In this document: positions 30,554-40,306 of the stretch, piece after piece | Layout: each line of letters starts with the position of its first letter | How positions within the stretch are numbered: the stretch's first letter is position 1 | NCBI GenBank assembly: GCA_964019425.1 | Contig: OZ025845.1 | Coordinates: 372,001-436,000, forward strand | Reading direction: 5' to 3' | Source of the DNA: Flectonema sp. DT1601 | Taxonomy: Eukaryota > Euglenozoa > Diplonemea > Diplonemida > Diplonemidae | Length of the DNA: 64,000 bases | Program-made: the position numbers and the translations under genes | The notes under the pieces: model-generated | Told to the model about the DNA's origin: nothing | What the model saw: the letters and a program-made list of their open reading frames with translations, nothing else | Database searches by the model: none

Positions 30554-30805
30554 ACGATGAGAGATCCAGTGGGATCACTCAGGGTCTAGTAGAGACCACC
30601 AATGTTGTGCGTTGATAGGCAAGGTGACCAACCTTGACATTCTTTCTTTTCTCTCCTGTTGTGACAAACACAAAATACACACACAGCTTACAGTGTGTTC
30701 TTTGTGTATGTTTTCTTCAGGTGTGAGTAGTTTTTTTGTTCTTGCTCTTCAGGGAGGGCCTTAGCCAAAAGCTAACAGTCCAAATCTCACCTGGAAATTC
30801 AACTC
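30543..30805 (+). mobile_element. LINE 3' tail (M2a) following the endonuclease frame
   Basis: GGGTACTATGAACGATGAG to ACCTGGAAATTCAACTC, directly downstream of and on the same strand as the LINE frame. The terminal hairpin TTAGC CAAAA GCTAA plus CAGTCC lies about 30 bp from the end. Three other M2a copies have M2b instead of LINE coding sequence upstream, the relation expected between a LINE and a SINE that uses its tail. Confidence 0.65.
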
Positions 30806-30827
30806 TTCCTCCCCGGCCCCTTCTTTT

Positions 30828-31262
30828 TTGTTAGATGAGGATGAGCTCACTGGACTCTCCTTGTCATTCTCTTCTATTTCTTCCATCTCTCTCCAGAATT
30901 CCCCACCTGAACTCATGTCAACGGGATCGCAAACACTTCCTGCTGATTTCGCTATAGTGATAAGAAGTCAATCTGACATGGGTTCCCAAACCCCCTTGTA
31001 CAATAAAAAAGAAGGAAGATTAAGGCTGAAACTTTCCTTGAAATGCCAGATTTTAGAAAACGAACTAGAACAAATGAAAGAACGAATGTTTTATGTTCTA
31101 TTTTTATTTTACTTTAATGCGATGTCAGCCTCCCTCGAGAATGACAAGCAGCTACTGAATGGATTGTCTATTGAGAACAAAGCATCCAAACAACGGGCCG
31201 CCGAGAGTGTATCTCACAGCCCACTCCCTTTAAATCTATCCGCACCCCCCATCTGTCTTTAA
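30828..31262 (+). CDS. Coiled-coil reading frame 1, unknown function (possible exon)
   Basis: The frame begins at TTG within TTCTTTTTTGTTAG, which looks like a 3' splice site, so this is more likely an internal exon than a full gene. Residues 1-60 are Ser-rich and acidic; from about residue 65 a coiled coil follows (RLRLKLSLKCQILENELEQM). A possible 34-nt GT-AG intron (GTTCTATTTTTATTTTAC to GATGTCAG, about 31,096-31,129) interrupts the helical part. Base composition is more balanced than in the neighbouring satellite. No domain is recognised. Confidence 0.4.
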   Translation: MLDEDELTGLSLSFSSISSISLQNSPPELMSTGSQTLPADFAIVIRSQSDMGSQTPLYNKKEGRLRLKLSLKCQILENELEQMKERMFYVLFLFYFNAMSASLENDKQLLNGLSIENKASKQRAAESVSHSPLPLNLSAPPICL

Positions 31263-31265
31263 CGT

Positions 31266-32166
31266 AGAAACGGAACAGAAAAAACGTGAACTATTGGAAA
31301 AAGAGAATCAACACCTGATCGCTGAATGTGATTTAGTGAAAAGTTCTCTTCTCTCATTAGTTCAAAGAACTAACTCTCTGGAGGAAAAAAGGACGAGCGA
31401 GCTGGCGCGACAATCACAAAGAGCGGACCACGCTGAAATGTTTTATTTCAACTTACAACAAAGGTTCATTCTATTAAACAATGAATTAGAATCTAAGTGT
31501 AGGGATGAAACTGGAACAAAAATTCAACTCTATTTGTCTCAACAAGAGGTCGCAACATTGCGTGCTGGCCCTCAACTGTCCCATTTTTCCCAACAATTTT
31601 CCCCAACACCCCCCTTTTTATTCGAATCAACGTCCACGGTAAAGAATTATCGACTCCCTCTCATCGCAACAACCTATTACTCCTGGACTCCCAAACCCCG
31701 TCTTTCCTTTTTTTTTAAACCTCATTCTCCATTGATCACGTTCCCTTCTGAACTGTCTCAAAGTAGACTACTGGTATCGTCTTCTGCTCAAACGGAACAA
31801 GAAAAAGACAGTGCGGCGACCTCATCGACGGAAGATTCACCTATTGCGAGGCAATGGTCCGAAGGTAGACTCGATTTACTGGACAACTACTGTCAAGCGG
31901 TAAGTGACTCTCTCCAGACAAATGAGAAAGTGGCGCTGCTCTCGGAAAAACTAGTGGAAGAGCAACGTCGATGCTCCGAGTTGAGCTATCAACAGAAGAC
32001 TATCCATAAAGAACAACTGGATCATTCCATGTTGTTGATGGAGATGGCCAGTGAGCTCTCTGAGCAACTCTATTTGGCAAAAGACCAAAACAGAGCTCTC
32101 AAATTTCAGTTACAAACATGGGCAAATGGTTTTAACCCACCCGAAAAGGAAGCGCAATTTCGATAA
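31266..32166 (+). CDS. Coiled-coil reading frame 2, unknown function (possible exon)
   Basis: The frame is open from about 31,233; VETEQKKRELLEKENQHLIA starts a long heptad-like coiled coil. A middle part rich in S, P, T and F (about 31,570-31,790) interrupts it and could be intronic. A second coiled coil follows (LDLLDNYCQAVSDSLQTNEK, SELSEQLYLAKDQNRALKFQ). The frame runs a few codons into M1 at 32,157, so its true end was probably lost when M1 joined. Together with the preceding frame this could be a captured host gene fragment. It resembles generic coiled-coil proteins only. Confidence 0.4.
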
Positions 32167-32559
32167 AGTGGGAAGTAACGGACTGGGAGCTTTTGGCTCC
32201 TGCCCTATTCCCGATGTAAACTTTCTTTTTATTTTTTTTTTTTTTTTTTTAACAGGCCCAAAGGGCGACAATGATGGTTGCTGACCAAGGAATAATATTC
32301 AAATGAATTTTCGTTTCAAAGAAACGAACAGAATTGAGAGAGAGGCAGAGAAAAAAAAAAAAAAAAAAAAAAAGAAAGAATAGAAAAAAAAAATATGAAG
32401 AGGAAATAATCAAACATGAAAAAAAAAAAAAAAAAAAAATATATATAAATAAAAAACGTTGTATGAAAAAGGAAAAAAAAGAAAAAAAAAGACCAGAAAA
32501 GGAAAGAGAAAATGAAAAGGTATAATATTATTGTGGGGATATGAGGATAGCAGGGAGAT

Positions 32560-32563
<4 letters not shown>
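32157..32563 (+). repeat. M1 module
   Basis: Begins ATTTCGATAAAGTGGGAAG immediately after the coiled-coil frame and ends GGGAGATGCTC. With the array and M4 that follow, it forms a complete M1-array-M4 unit of 2.2 kb. Confidence 0.85.
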
Positions 32564-32594
<31 letters not shown>

Positions 32595-34254
32595 TTATTA
32601 TTTAAAAAAAGGAAACAATCAGTTTAGCGTCTCGATCAGGACGGAAAATAGAAATTAATCGACATAGTTGATCGATAGAAAAAAAACAATGATAACATTG
32701 TTTATTCTTTTTTTTTTTTTTTTTTTTTTTTAAATCCTTTTAATTATTTTAAAGAAAAAACAATCAGTTTAGCGTCTTGACCAGGACGGAAAATAGAAAG
32801 TAATCGACATAGTCGATCGATAAAAAAAAAACAATGATAACATTGTTTATTCCTTTTTTTTTTTTTTTTTTTTATTCTTTTCATTTATTTTTAAAGAAAA
32901 AACAATCAGTTTAGCGTCCTGACCAGGACGGAAAATTGAAAGTGATCGACATAGGCGATCGATAAAAAAACAATGATAACATTGTTTATTCTTTTTTTTT
33001 TGTTTTTTTTTTTTTTATTCTTTTTATTTATTTTTTAAAGAAAAAACAATCAGTTTAGCGTCTTGACCAGGACGGAAAATAGAAATTAGTCGACAAAGTC
33101 GATCGATAACAAAACAATGATAACATTGTTTATTCTTTTTTTTTTTTTTTTTTTTTTTTATTCTTTTTATTTATTTTTTAAAGAAAAAACAATCAGTTTA
33201 GCGTCCTGACCAGGACGGAAATAGAAAGTAATCGACATAGTCGATCGATAAAAAAAAACAATGATAACATTGTTTAATCTTTTTTTTTTTTTTTTTTTTT
33301 TTTTATTCTTTTTATTTTTTTAGAAAAAACAATCAGTTTAGCGTCTTGACCAGGACGGAAAATAGAAATTAGTCGACAAAGTCGATCGATAAAAAAACAA
33401 TGATAACATTGTTTATTCTTTTTTTTTTTTTTTTTTTTAAATTCTTTTTATTTATTTTTTAAGAAAAAAAACGGAAAATAGAAATTAGTCGACAAAGTCG
33501 AACGATAAAAAAACTATGATAACATTGTTTATTCTTTTTTTTATTTTTTTTTTTTATATTCTTTTTTATTAATTTTGAAAAAAAAAAACAATCAGTTTAG
33601 CGTCTTGACCAGGACGGAAAATAGAAAGTAATCGACATAGTCGATCGATAAAAAAACAATGATAACATTGTTTATTCTTTTTTTTTTTTTTTTTTTTAAA
33701 TTCTTTTTATTTATTTTTTAAGAAAATAAAACGGAAAATAGAAATTAGTCGACAAAGTCGAACGATAAAAAAAACAATGATAACATTGTTTATTCTTTTT
33801 TTTATTTTTTTTTTTATATTCTTTTTTATTAATTTTGAAAAAAAAAAAAAAAAACAATCAGTTTAGCGTCTTGACCAGGACGGAAAATAGAAAGTAATCG
33901 ACATAGTCGATCGATAAAAAAACAATGATAACATTGTTTATTCTTTTTTTTTTTTTTTTTCTTTTTAAATTCATTTTATTTATTTTTTAAGAAAAAAAAC
34001 GGAAAATAGAAATTAGTCGACAAAGTCGAACGATAAAAAAAACAATGATAACATTGTTTATTCTTTTTTTTATTTCTTTTTTTTTTATATTCTTTTTTAT
34101 TAATTTTGAAAAAAAAAAAACAATCAGTTTAGCGTCTTGACCAGGACGGAAAATGGAAAGTAATCAACATAGTCGATCGATAAAAATACAATGATAACAT
34201 TGTTTAATCTTTTATAATTTTTTATTTTTTTTTTGTTTTAAAAAAAAAAAAAAA
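32564..34254 (+). repeat. Satellite array A9, forward orientation
   Basis: About 14 units. Here the first hairpin varies between CGTCCTGACCAGGACG and CGTCTTGACCAGGACG, a C-G to T-G change that keeps pairing. Confidence 0.9.
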
Positions 34255-34370
34255 AAAACAAGCGGAATTGATCATAATGGGTGGTAGGGGTTGTTATAAC
34301 TTCGTTTGAAAATTCTTCTTTTTTGATTTCTTTTTTTTTTTTCTTTTTACAGGAGTTAAGATCACTGTCA
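34255..34370 (+). repeat. M4 module
   Basis: AACAAGCGGAATTGATCATA to TTTTTACAGGAGTTAAGATC, closing the unit that starts at 32,157. Confidence 0.75.
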
Positions 34371-34409
34371 GGAGACAACACATTAACAAGAGCAGCAAGA
34401 AAATGAAAC

Positions 34410-35115
34410 CCCAAAGCGTCCGAGGGAGCGCCTATCACAAAAAAAGCGAACTCCACCCTCAACGAATCCTCATGATCGCAGAAGAATCTTTTTAGATGAC
34501 GATTGCTAAGTTCTAGTTTCTATTAGTATTAAATTATTTGTATTATTTTGTCGATATGTTTATGTCTGTACGATCATAACGTCAATCAGATTACTGCAAC
34601 TGGAAATATTACTGCGCGGAAAAAACCGCACTAATTTCCAAATCTGCAAAAAACCGCACTAATTTTTCCACGCAGTAATATTTCCACCGCACTAATATTT
34701 CTGCTCAGAAGTGATTTTTTTTCCAGCTGCATTTTTCTGCTGGTGCCTTACACAGCAAAAAAGCAACCAAATTTTTTTCTACCACCAAGTGGAAAAAACC
34801 GCACTAATCTTTTCTCAGAAAAACCGCACTAATTTTTCCGCGCAGTAATATTTCCCCGCAGTAATTATTCAGCGCAGTAATATTTCCAGTTGCAGTAATT
34901 GTTAATTGTAATTGGTTTGAGCGCTTATCAAAAAAAAAAAAAAAAAAGCGAACTCCAACCTCAACGAACTTTCATGATCGCAGAAGAATCTTTTTAGATG
35001 ACGATTGCTAAGTTCTAGTTTCTATTAGTATTTATTTATTTGTATTATTTTGTCGATATGTTTATGTCCGTTAGATCATAACGTTAATCAGATTAATTGT
35101 CAACTGTTAATTGTA
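34410..35115 (+). repeat. Tandem duplication of a ~190-bp segment, one copy interrupted by a MITE
   Basis: GAGCGCCTATCACAAAAAAA to ATAACGTCAATCAGATTA (about 34,412-34,593) recurs as 34,919-35,100 with about 90% identity. Both contain CATGATCGCAGAAGAATC and TTTAGATGACGATTGCTAAG. No gene is seen. Confidence 0.75.
34590..34899. mobile_element. MITE with 28-bp terminal inverted repeats
   Basis: Left ATTACTGCAACTGGAAATAT and onward TACTGCGC are perfectly inverted at the right end (GCGCAGTAATATTTCCAGTT to GCAGTAAT). The interior carries about five copies of AACCGCACTAAT. The paralogous segment at 35,080-35,100 reads AATCAGATTAATTG without the insert and serves as an empty-site reference. Superfamily not assigned; the target site includes TTA/TAA. 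Confidence 0.75.
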
Positions 35116-35529
35116 AATGGTCTAAACCCCAATCCAAGTTCCCAAGGCTTGGCATAGATTTGAGTGACGCCTTACTGGCCTCCTCATCCTCTATGAGTGG
35201 TGAGGGGGCCAGCAATGGTTTTTTTTTTTTGATTTTTTGATCTGAGTGTGAGGGAATGACCTGTTAGTGCATTGGGCATAGGCTGGGCTGCAGTTTAGAT
35301 GTCTTAGGTGTTAATAGGGGGTTCCTCTTAGCATTTTTCTTTGTTCCCACCTTATGATTTTCTTGAAGAAAAAAAATAGAAGTCATAATGGTGCTTCCCT
35401 CTGGAAGGGTTGTAAGCCATGGTGTCCAACTAAATTAAAGGACAAGTCTGGGATAATCCCTGCCAGAGGGGCGAGTATTCTACCATGGTTGAAATACTCT
35501 GGCAACTGATCTTCAATTTTATGTTGTTT
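35116..35529. other. Unique-looking spacer, no gene seen
   Basis: Mixed-composition DNA with a T11 run. Short frames here have no recognisable domain. It grades into an inverted M2b at about 35,530. Confidence 0.4.
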
Positions 35530-36249
35530 GTTAGCTGCTGGTGTATCTCGATCATGTGTTGATACTTGCATTTTTTTTATTTGTAATCTTCTATTACAAT
35601 TCTCTTTCTGTTCTGGTCTGTTACTTCATTTGTCTTGTTTAACTTCAGTTATATCCATTTTACTTTTTATTGTTTCCCATCTACTTTTTATTTTCTATTA
35701 GTTCTGGTCAGAAACTCCTGGGCAGCAAGAAGGAAAGCAGTTTAGTACTTCTGGGTGTTTGGCATCACCCCCCATAGTGAGCAAGTACAACAGGTAGCAT
35801 TGGTAGTCTGTTGATCCTGAGTGATCCCAGCTACAGTTTTGTTTTTCTTTCTTTTTTTTAGAAGAAGATCAGGACATCCAAGCACTGCTGGATAGTTGCT
35901 GAATGCAGGGCCTGCCTGTGGCATTATAATAACAGGCTAAGTCATTTGTAGTTCATAGTTTACCTTTGATTTTATAACTTCACACAGGGTACTATGAACG
36001 ATGAGAGATCCAGTGGGATCACTCAGGGTCTAGTAGAGACCACCAATGTTGTGCGTTGATAGGCAAGGTGATCAACCTTGACATTCTTTCTTTTCTCTCC
36101 TGTTGTGACAAACACAAAATACACGCACAGCTTACAGTGTGTTCTTTGTGTATGTTTTCTTCAGGTGTGAGTAGTTTTTTTGTTCTTGCTCTTCAGGGAG
36201 GGCCTTAGCCAAAAGCTAACAGTCCAAATCTCACCTGGAAATTCTACTC
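35530..36249 (+). mobile_element. M2b plus M2a, SINE-like element in forward orientation
   Basis: TTGTTAGCTGCTGGTGTATC through M2b (35,700-35,930) to M2a at 35,987-36,249 (GGGTACTATGAACG to ACCTGGAAATTCTACTC). This is the most complete copy. Its M2a part matches the LINE tail at 30,543, while the upstream part is unrelated to LINE coding sequence. Confidence 0.6.
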
Positions 36250-36386
36250 AGTCCTTGTCAGTTTTGGCATCAAACTTGTAATGGTTTAATCATTACAGGT
36301 TATTTACTGAAATATTTGTTCTAAAAGTTGCTAAGTATTTCTCACTTAGAAATTTTTTATTTTTTTATTTTCAGCTTAATTAGCTA
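36250..36386 (+). other. AT-rich spacer
   Basis: Contains ATGGTTTAATCATTACAGG and TTTTATTTTCAGCTTAATTA, which resemble polypyrimidine-AG acceptor sites. No coding potential is seen. Confidence 0.4.
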
Positions 36387-36581
36387 AATTCGATAGAGTG
36401 GGAAGTAACGGACTGGGAGCTTTTGGCTCCTGCCCTATTCCCGATGTAAACTTTCTTTTTATTTTTTTTTTTTTTTTTTTTAACAGGCCCAGAGGGCGAC
36501 AATGACTGTTGCTGACCAAGGAATAATATTCAAATGAATTTTCGTTTCAAAGAAACGAACAGAATTAAGGGAGAGGCAGAG

Positions 36582-36612
<31 letters not shown>

Positions 36613-36809
36613 AAAAAATATGAAGAGGAAATAATCAAACATGAAAAAAATAAAAAAAAAAAAATAAAAAAAAAAAAATAAAATATAAATAAAAAACGTT
36701 GTATGAAAAAGGAAAAAAAAGAAAAAAAAAAAAAAAAAAAGACCAGAAAAGGAAAGAGAAAATGAAAAGGTATAATATTATTGTGGGGATATGAGGATAG
36801 CAGGGAGAT

Positions 36810-36813
<4 letters not shown>
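36387..36813 (+). repeat. M1 module
   Basis: Slightly diverged start (AATTCGATAGAGTGGGAAG), otherwise a full M1 with extended A-runs. Confidence 0.85.
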
Positions 36814-36845
<32 letters not shown>

Positions 36846-36958
36846 TTATTATTTAAAAAAAGGAAACAATCAGTTTAGCGTCTCGATCGGGACGGAAAAT
36901 AGAAATTAATCGACATAGTCGATCGATAGAAAAAAAAACAATGATAACATTGTTTATT

Positions 36959-36992
<34 letters not shown>

Positions 36993-37665
36993 CTTTTAAT
37001 TATTTTAAAGAAAAAACAATCAGTTTAGCGTCTTGACCAGGACGGAAAATAGAAAGTGATCGACATAGTCGATCGATAAAAAAACAATGATAACATTGTT
37101 TATTCATTTTTTTTTATTTTTTTTTAAATTCTTATTATTTATTTTTTAAAGAAAAAAAACGGAAAATAAAAATTAGTCGACAAAGTCGAACGATAAAAAA
37201 AAAACCAATGATAACATTGTTTATTCTTTTTTTTTTTGTTTTTTTTTTATATTCTTTTTTATTAATTTTGAAAAAAAAAAAACAATCAGTTTAGCGTCTT
37301 GACCAGGACGGAAAATAGAAAGTGATCGACATAGTCGATCGATAAAAAAACAATGATAACATTGTTTATTCATTTTTTTTTATTTTTTTTTAAATTCTTA
37401 TTATTTATTTTTTAAAGAAAAAAAACGGAAAATAAAAATTAGTCGACAAAGTCGAACGATAAAAAAAAAACCAATGATAACATTGTTTATTCTTTTTTTT
37501 TTTGTTTTTTTTTTATATTCTTTTTTATTAATTTTGAAAAAAAAAAAACAATCAGTTTAGCGTCTTGACCAGGACGGAAAATAGAAAGTGATCGACATAG
37601 TCGATCGATAAAAAAACAATGATAACATTGTTTATTCATTTTTTTTTATTTTCTTTTAAATCATA
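36814..37665 (+). repeat. Satellite array A10, first part
   Basis: Forward units. A dimer of about 290 bp is repeated almost exactly (37,030-37,320 and 37,320-37,610), showing very recent local amplification. Confidence 0.9.
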
Positions 37666-38285
37666 GATGGAAGTGCCCTCCAAATTTGGAGGGCGCCTGG
37701 TGAAAATCAGCCACAAAAATTTGTAGGGCCAAAATAGGGCCATTGTAGGGCCAAAATAGGGCCAAAATAGGGCGCTGGAGGGCGCGTAGGGCGCTTTTTT
37801 AATTAAATTTAATATAATGCCGAGCTCATTTTGACACACCCCTGCCCTCAGCGAGGGTCGAATCGCATCTTATTTGACTTTTCTCCGGTTCGCCTGATCA
37901 AATGCGTCTTTGGGATATCAGTTTACTTGCCACCAGTAAACTTCTTTTTTTTTCTCACAAGGTACCGTGAAGACCGGCCTATTAACAGGTTAGCAAGAAC
38001 GCACTCTCCCTCCTCGAATCCCTCTATAATCGACTCGGTGCATTCTGCGGGCTAATCAGCTCCTTGTAGATCTGGGATGCATCGTCCACTGAACTGAGTT
38101 TCAGCTTCAGGGATTGCAGCAGGCTCCGGAAGCTCTCAAGGAGTAGCCCATTGTTTTTGCCATTGTTGACCTCCGAACCATGACCTGGAGGTCTCGGGTT
38201 CGAACCCCGTGACACCCTTTTTTCTCTTTTTCGAAAGACTGCCAAGCATGTCAAAATTTTTTTTTTGCTTCTGCGTCAAAATACT
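37666..38285. other. Unclassified insertion in array A10
   Basis: About 620 bp of non-satellite DNA between two array parts. It contains three AGGGCCAAAATAGGGCC-type phrases near 37,724-37,775, a CCCTCCAAATTTGGAGGGC palindrome at 37,676-37,694, and a tRNA-like 3' half near 38,161-38,217. No clear terminal inverted repeat was found and no domain is recognised in its short frames. Confidence 0.5.
38150..38217 (+). tRNA. tRNA-like pseudogene
   Basis: CCTCCGAACCATGACC and GGTCTCGGGTTCGAACCCCG match the tRNA-like sequence in MULE-1 (25,383-25,453), including the downstream TTTTTTCTCTTTTTCG. The A-box is degraded. Confidence 0.5.
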
Positions 38286-38600
38286 TGTATTCTTTTTTTT
38301 TATTTTAAATTCTTTTTATTTATTTTTTTAAAGAAAAAAACGGAAAATAGAAATTAGTCGACAAAGTCGAACGATAAAAAAACTATGATAACATTGTTTA
38401 TTCTTTTTTTTATTTTTTTTTTTTATATTCTTTTTTATTAATTTTGAAAAAAAAAAACAATCAGTTTAGCGTCTTGACCAGGACGGAAAATAGAAAGTAA
38501 TCGACATAGTCGATCGATAAAAAAAACAATGATAACATTGTTTATTCTTTTTTTTTTTTTTTTTTTTTAAATTCTTTTTATTTATTTTTTAAAGAAAAAA
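38286..38600 (+). repeat. Satellite array A10, second part
   Basis: Forward units resuming after the insertion. Confidence 0.9.
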
Positions 38601-38672
38601 AAACCCGCAAACCCGCAAACCCGCAAACCCGCAAACCCGCAAACCCGCAAACCCGCAAACCCGCAAACCCGC
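38601..38672 (+). repeat. (AAACCCGC)9 octamer repeat
   Basis: Nine exact copies of AAACCCGC inside a satellite unit, right after a run of A. The two flanks are satellite sequence on both sides. The octamer resembles a telomere-type repeat (C-rich strand AAACCC plus GC). Confidence 0.95.
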
Positions 38673-38850
38673 AAATTCTTTTTATTTATTTTTTAAAGAA
38701 AAAAAACGGAAAATAGAAATTAGTCGACAAAGTCGAACGATAAAAAAAAAACAATGATAACATTGTTTATTCTTTTTTTTTTTTTTTTTTATATTCTTTT
38801 TTATTAATTTTGAAAAAAAAAACAATCAGTTTAGCGTCTTGACCAGGACG
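38673..38850 (+). repeat. Satellite array A10, third part
   Basis: One and a half units, truncated at ACCAGGACGG before T-rich spacer. Confidence 0.85.
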
Positions 38851-39500
38851 GTTTTTTCTTTTTCTTTTACTCTAATATGAAATATTTTTGAACAAAATGT
38901 GATTATTAATTTAAAAAAAAAAAAATAATAATAATAATGTAAATGAATATTAAAAAAAAAAAAAAAAAAAACATGCCTTGGGAATACAATCAAAGCCCCA
39001 ATTAATCGGTCCTTTCTTTTTCCTTCTTGTCAAGTGATCGCTCCACTCGACGATCACCAAAACCGATTGTATTTATATCTGTTCTTTTCTCAACGATCGG
39101 CTATACCGACCATTTTTTTTTATATAAATAATTGTTTTCTTCTTCTCGATGATCAGATCCAATTGATCGACCTTTTTTTTTTTTTTTTTTTTTTCCTTTA
39201 TTCCTTCCATCCCTCCCGCTCCCCTAATTTTAAATAAAAACAAGATCAGCTCAGCTTGATCGTTAATCTTTTTTTCTTTTTTTAATTTAAACTGATTGTA
39301 TTTATATCTGTTTATTTTTCTCAACGATCGGCTATACCGATCAACCTTTAAAATAATTTCTTCTTCTCGACGATCAGATCCAATTGATCAACCTTTTCTT
39401 TTTTTTTTCCTCTATTCCTTCCATCCCTCCCGCTCCCCTATTTGTAATAAAAACAAGATCAGCTCAGCTTGATCGTTAATTTTTTTTCTTTCTTTTTTGT
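38851..39500. repeat. Spacer with a second, two-copy palindromic repeat
   Basis: A unit of about 225 bp occurs twice (near 39,062-39,285 and 39,290-39,500). It includes CAACGATCGGCTATACCGA, GATCAGATCCAATTGATC, CTTCCATCCCTCCCGCTCCC and GATCAGCTCAGCTTGATC. The unit is rich in short inverted repeats but unrelated in sequence to the main satellite. Confidence 0.7.
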
Positions 39501-40003
39501 TGGTCCTAGTCAAGACCTTAAACTGACTAACCGGTCTTAATTTTAAATAAGTGTTAACCTAGTTTCTCTTTTCCTTTTCAATTTCCTTTTAATACTCTCT
39601 ATCTGGTCTGTTATGTCATATTTCTCATTTAATTTTATCATCCATTTTACTTTTCACTGTTTCCCATCTACATTTTATTTTCAAATAGTTACGGTCTGTT
39701 AAAAAAAAAAAAAAAAGTTTAAATAAGTTAAATTGAACATGTTAACTCAATTCCTCAATTCTTCCGTCATGGTCTTGACATTCTTTTTCGTTTCTCAAAT
39801 GCACAAGAGATACCATCACTCATGAGATACCAACGCACATACGAGATACCAGCACTCCAGAGATACCGACACGCTAGAGATACCAAGTCACTTGAGATAC
39901 CTCCTTGTAAATTAATTCCCGGTATTTCAAATTCGAATTGATAGTGTCAACTCTGCTTGCTGCTCTCGTTTATGTGTTGTCTCCTGAAGTGATCTTAACT
40001 CCT
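39501..40003 (-). repeat. M3 module, reverse orientation
   Basis: Inverted copy of 14,819-15,280. It carries several GAGATACC phrases at about 39,807-39,900 and the TTGGTCCTAGTCAAGACC segment at its left. Confidence 0.7.
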
Positions 40004-40110
40004 ATAAAAAGAAAAAAAAAAAAAGAAATCAAAAAAGAAGAATTTTCAAACGAAGTTATAACAACCCCTACCACCCATTATGATCAATTCCGCTTGTTTT
40101 TTTTTTTTTT
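40004..40110 (-). repeat. M4 module, reverse orientation
   Basis: AAATCAAAAAAGAAGAATTT, AACGAAGTTATAACAACCCC, AATTCCGCTTG. It caps the reverse array that follows. Confidence 0.75.
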
Positions 40111-40264
40111 TTTTTAAAAACAAATAAAAAAAAATAAAAAAAATTATAAAAGATTAAACAATGTTATCATTGTTTTTTTATCGATCGACTATGTCGATCA
40201 CTTTCTATTTTCCGTCCTGGTCAAGACGCTAAACTGATTGTTTTTTCTTTGAAATAATAAAAAG

Positions 40265-40306
<42 letters not shown>

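Noticed and set aside
37666-38285. A further rRNA-carrying MULE
   Set aside because: It has a tRNA-like part like MULE-1, but no GGG/CCC termini, inverted repeats, target duplication or LSU motifs could be found.
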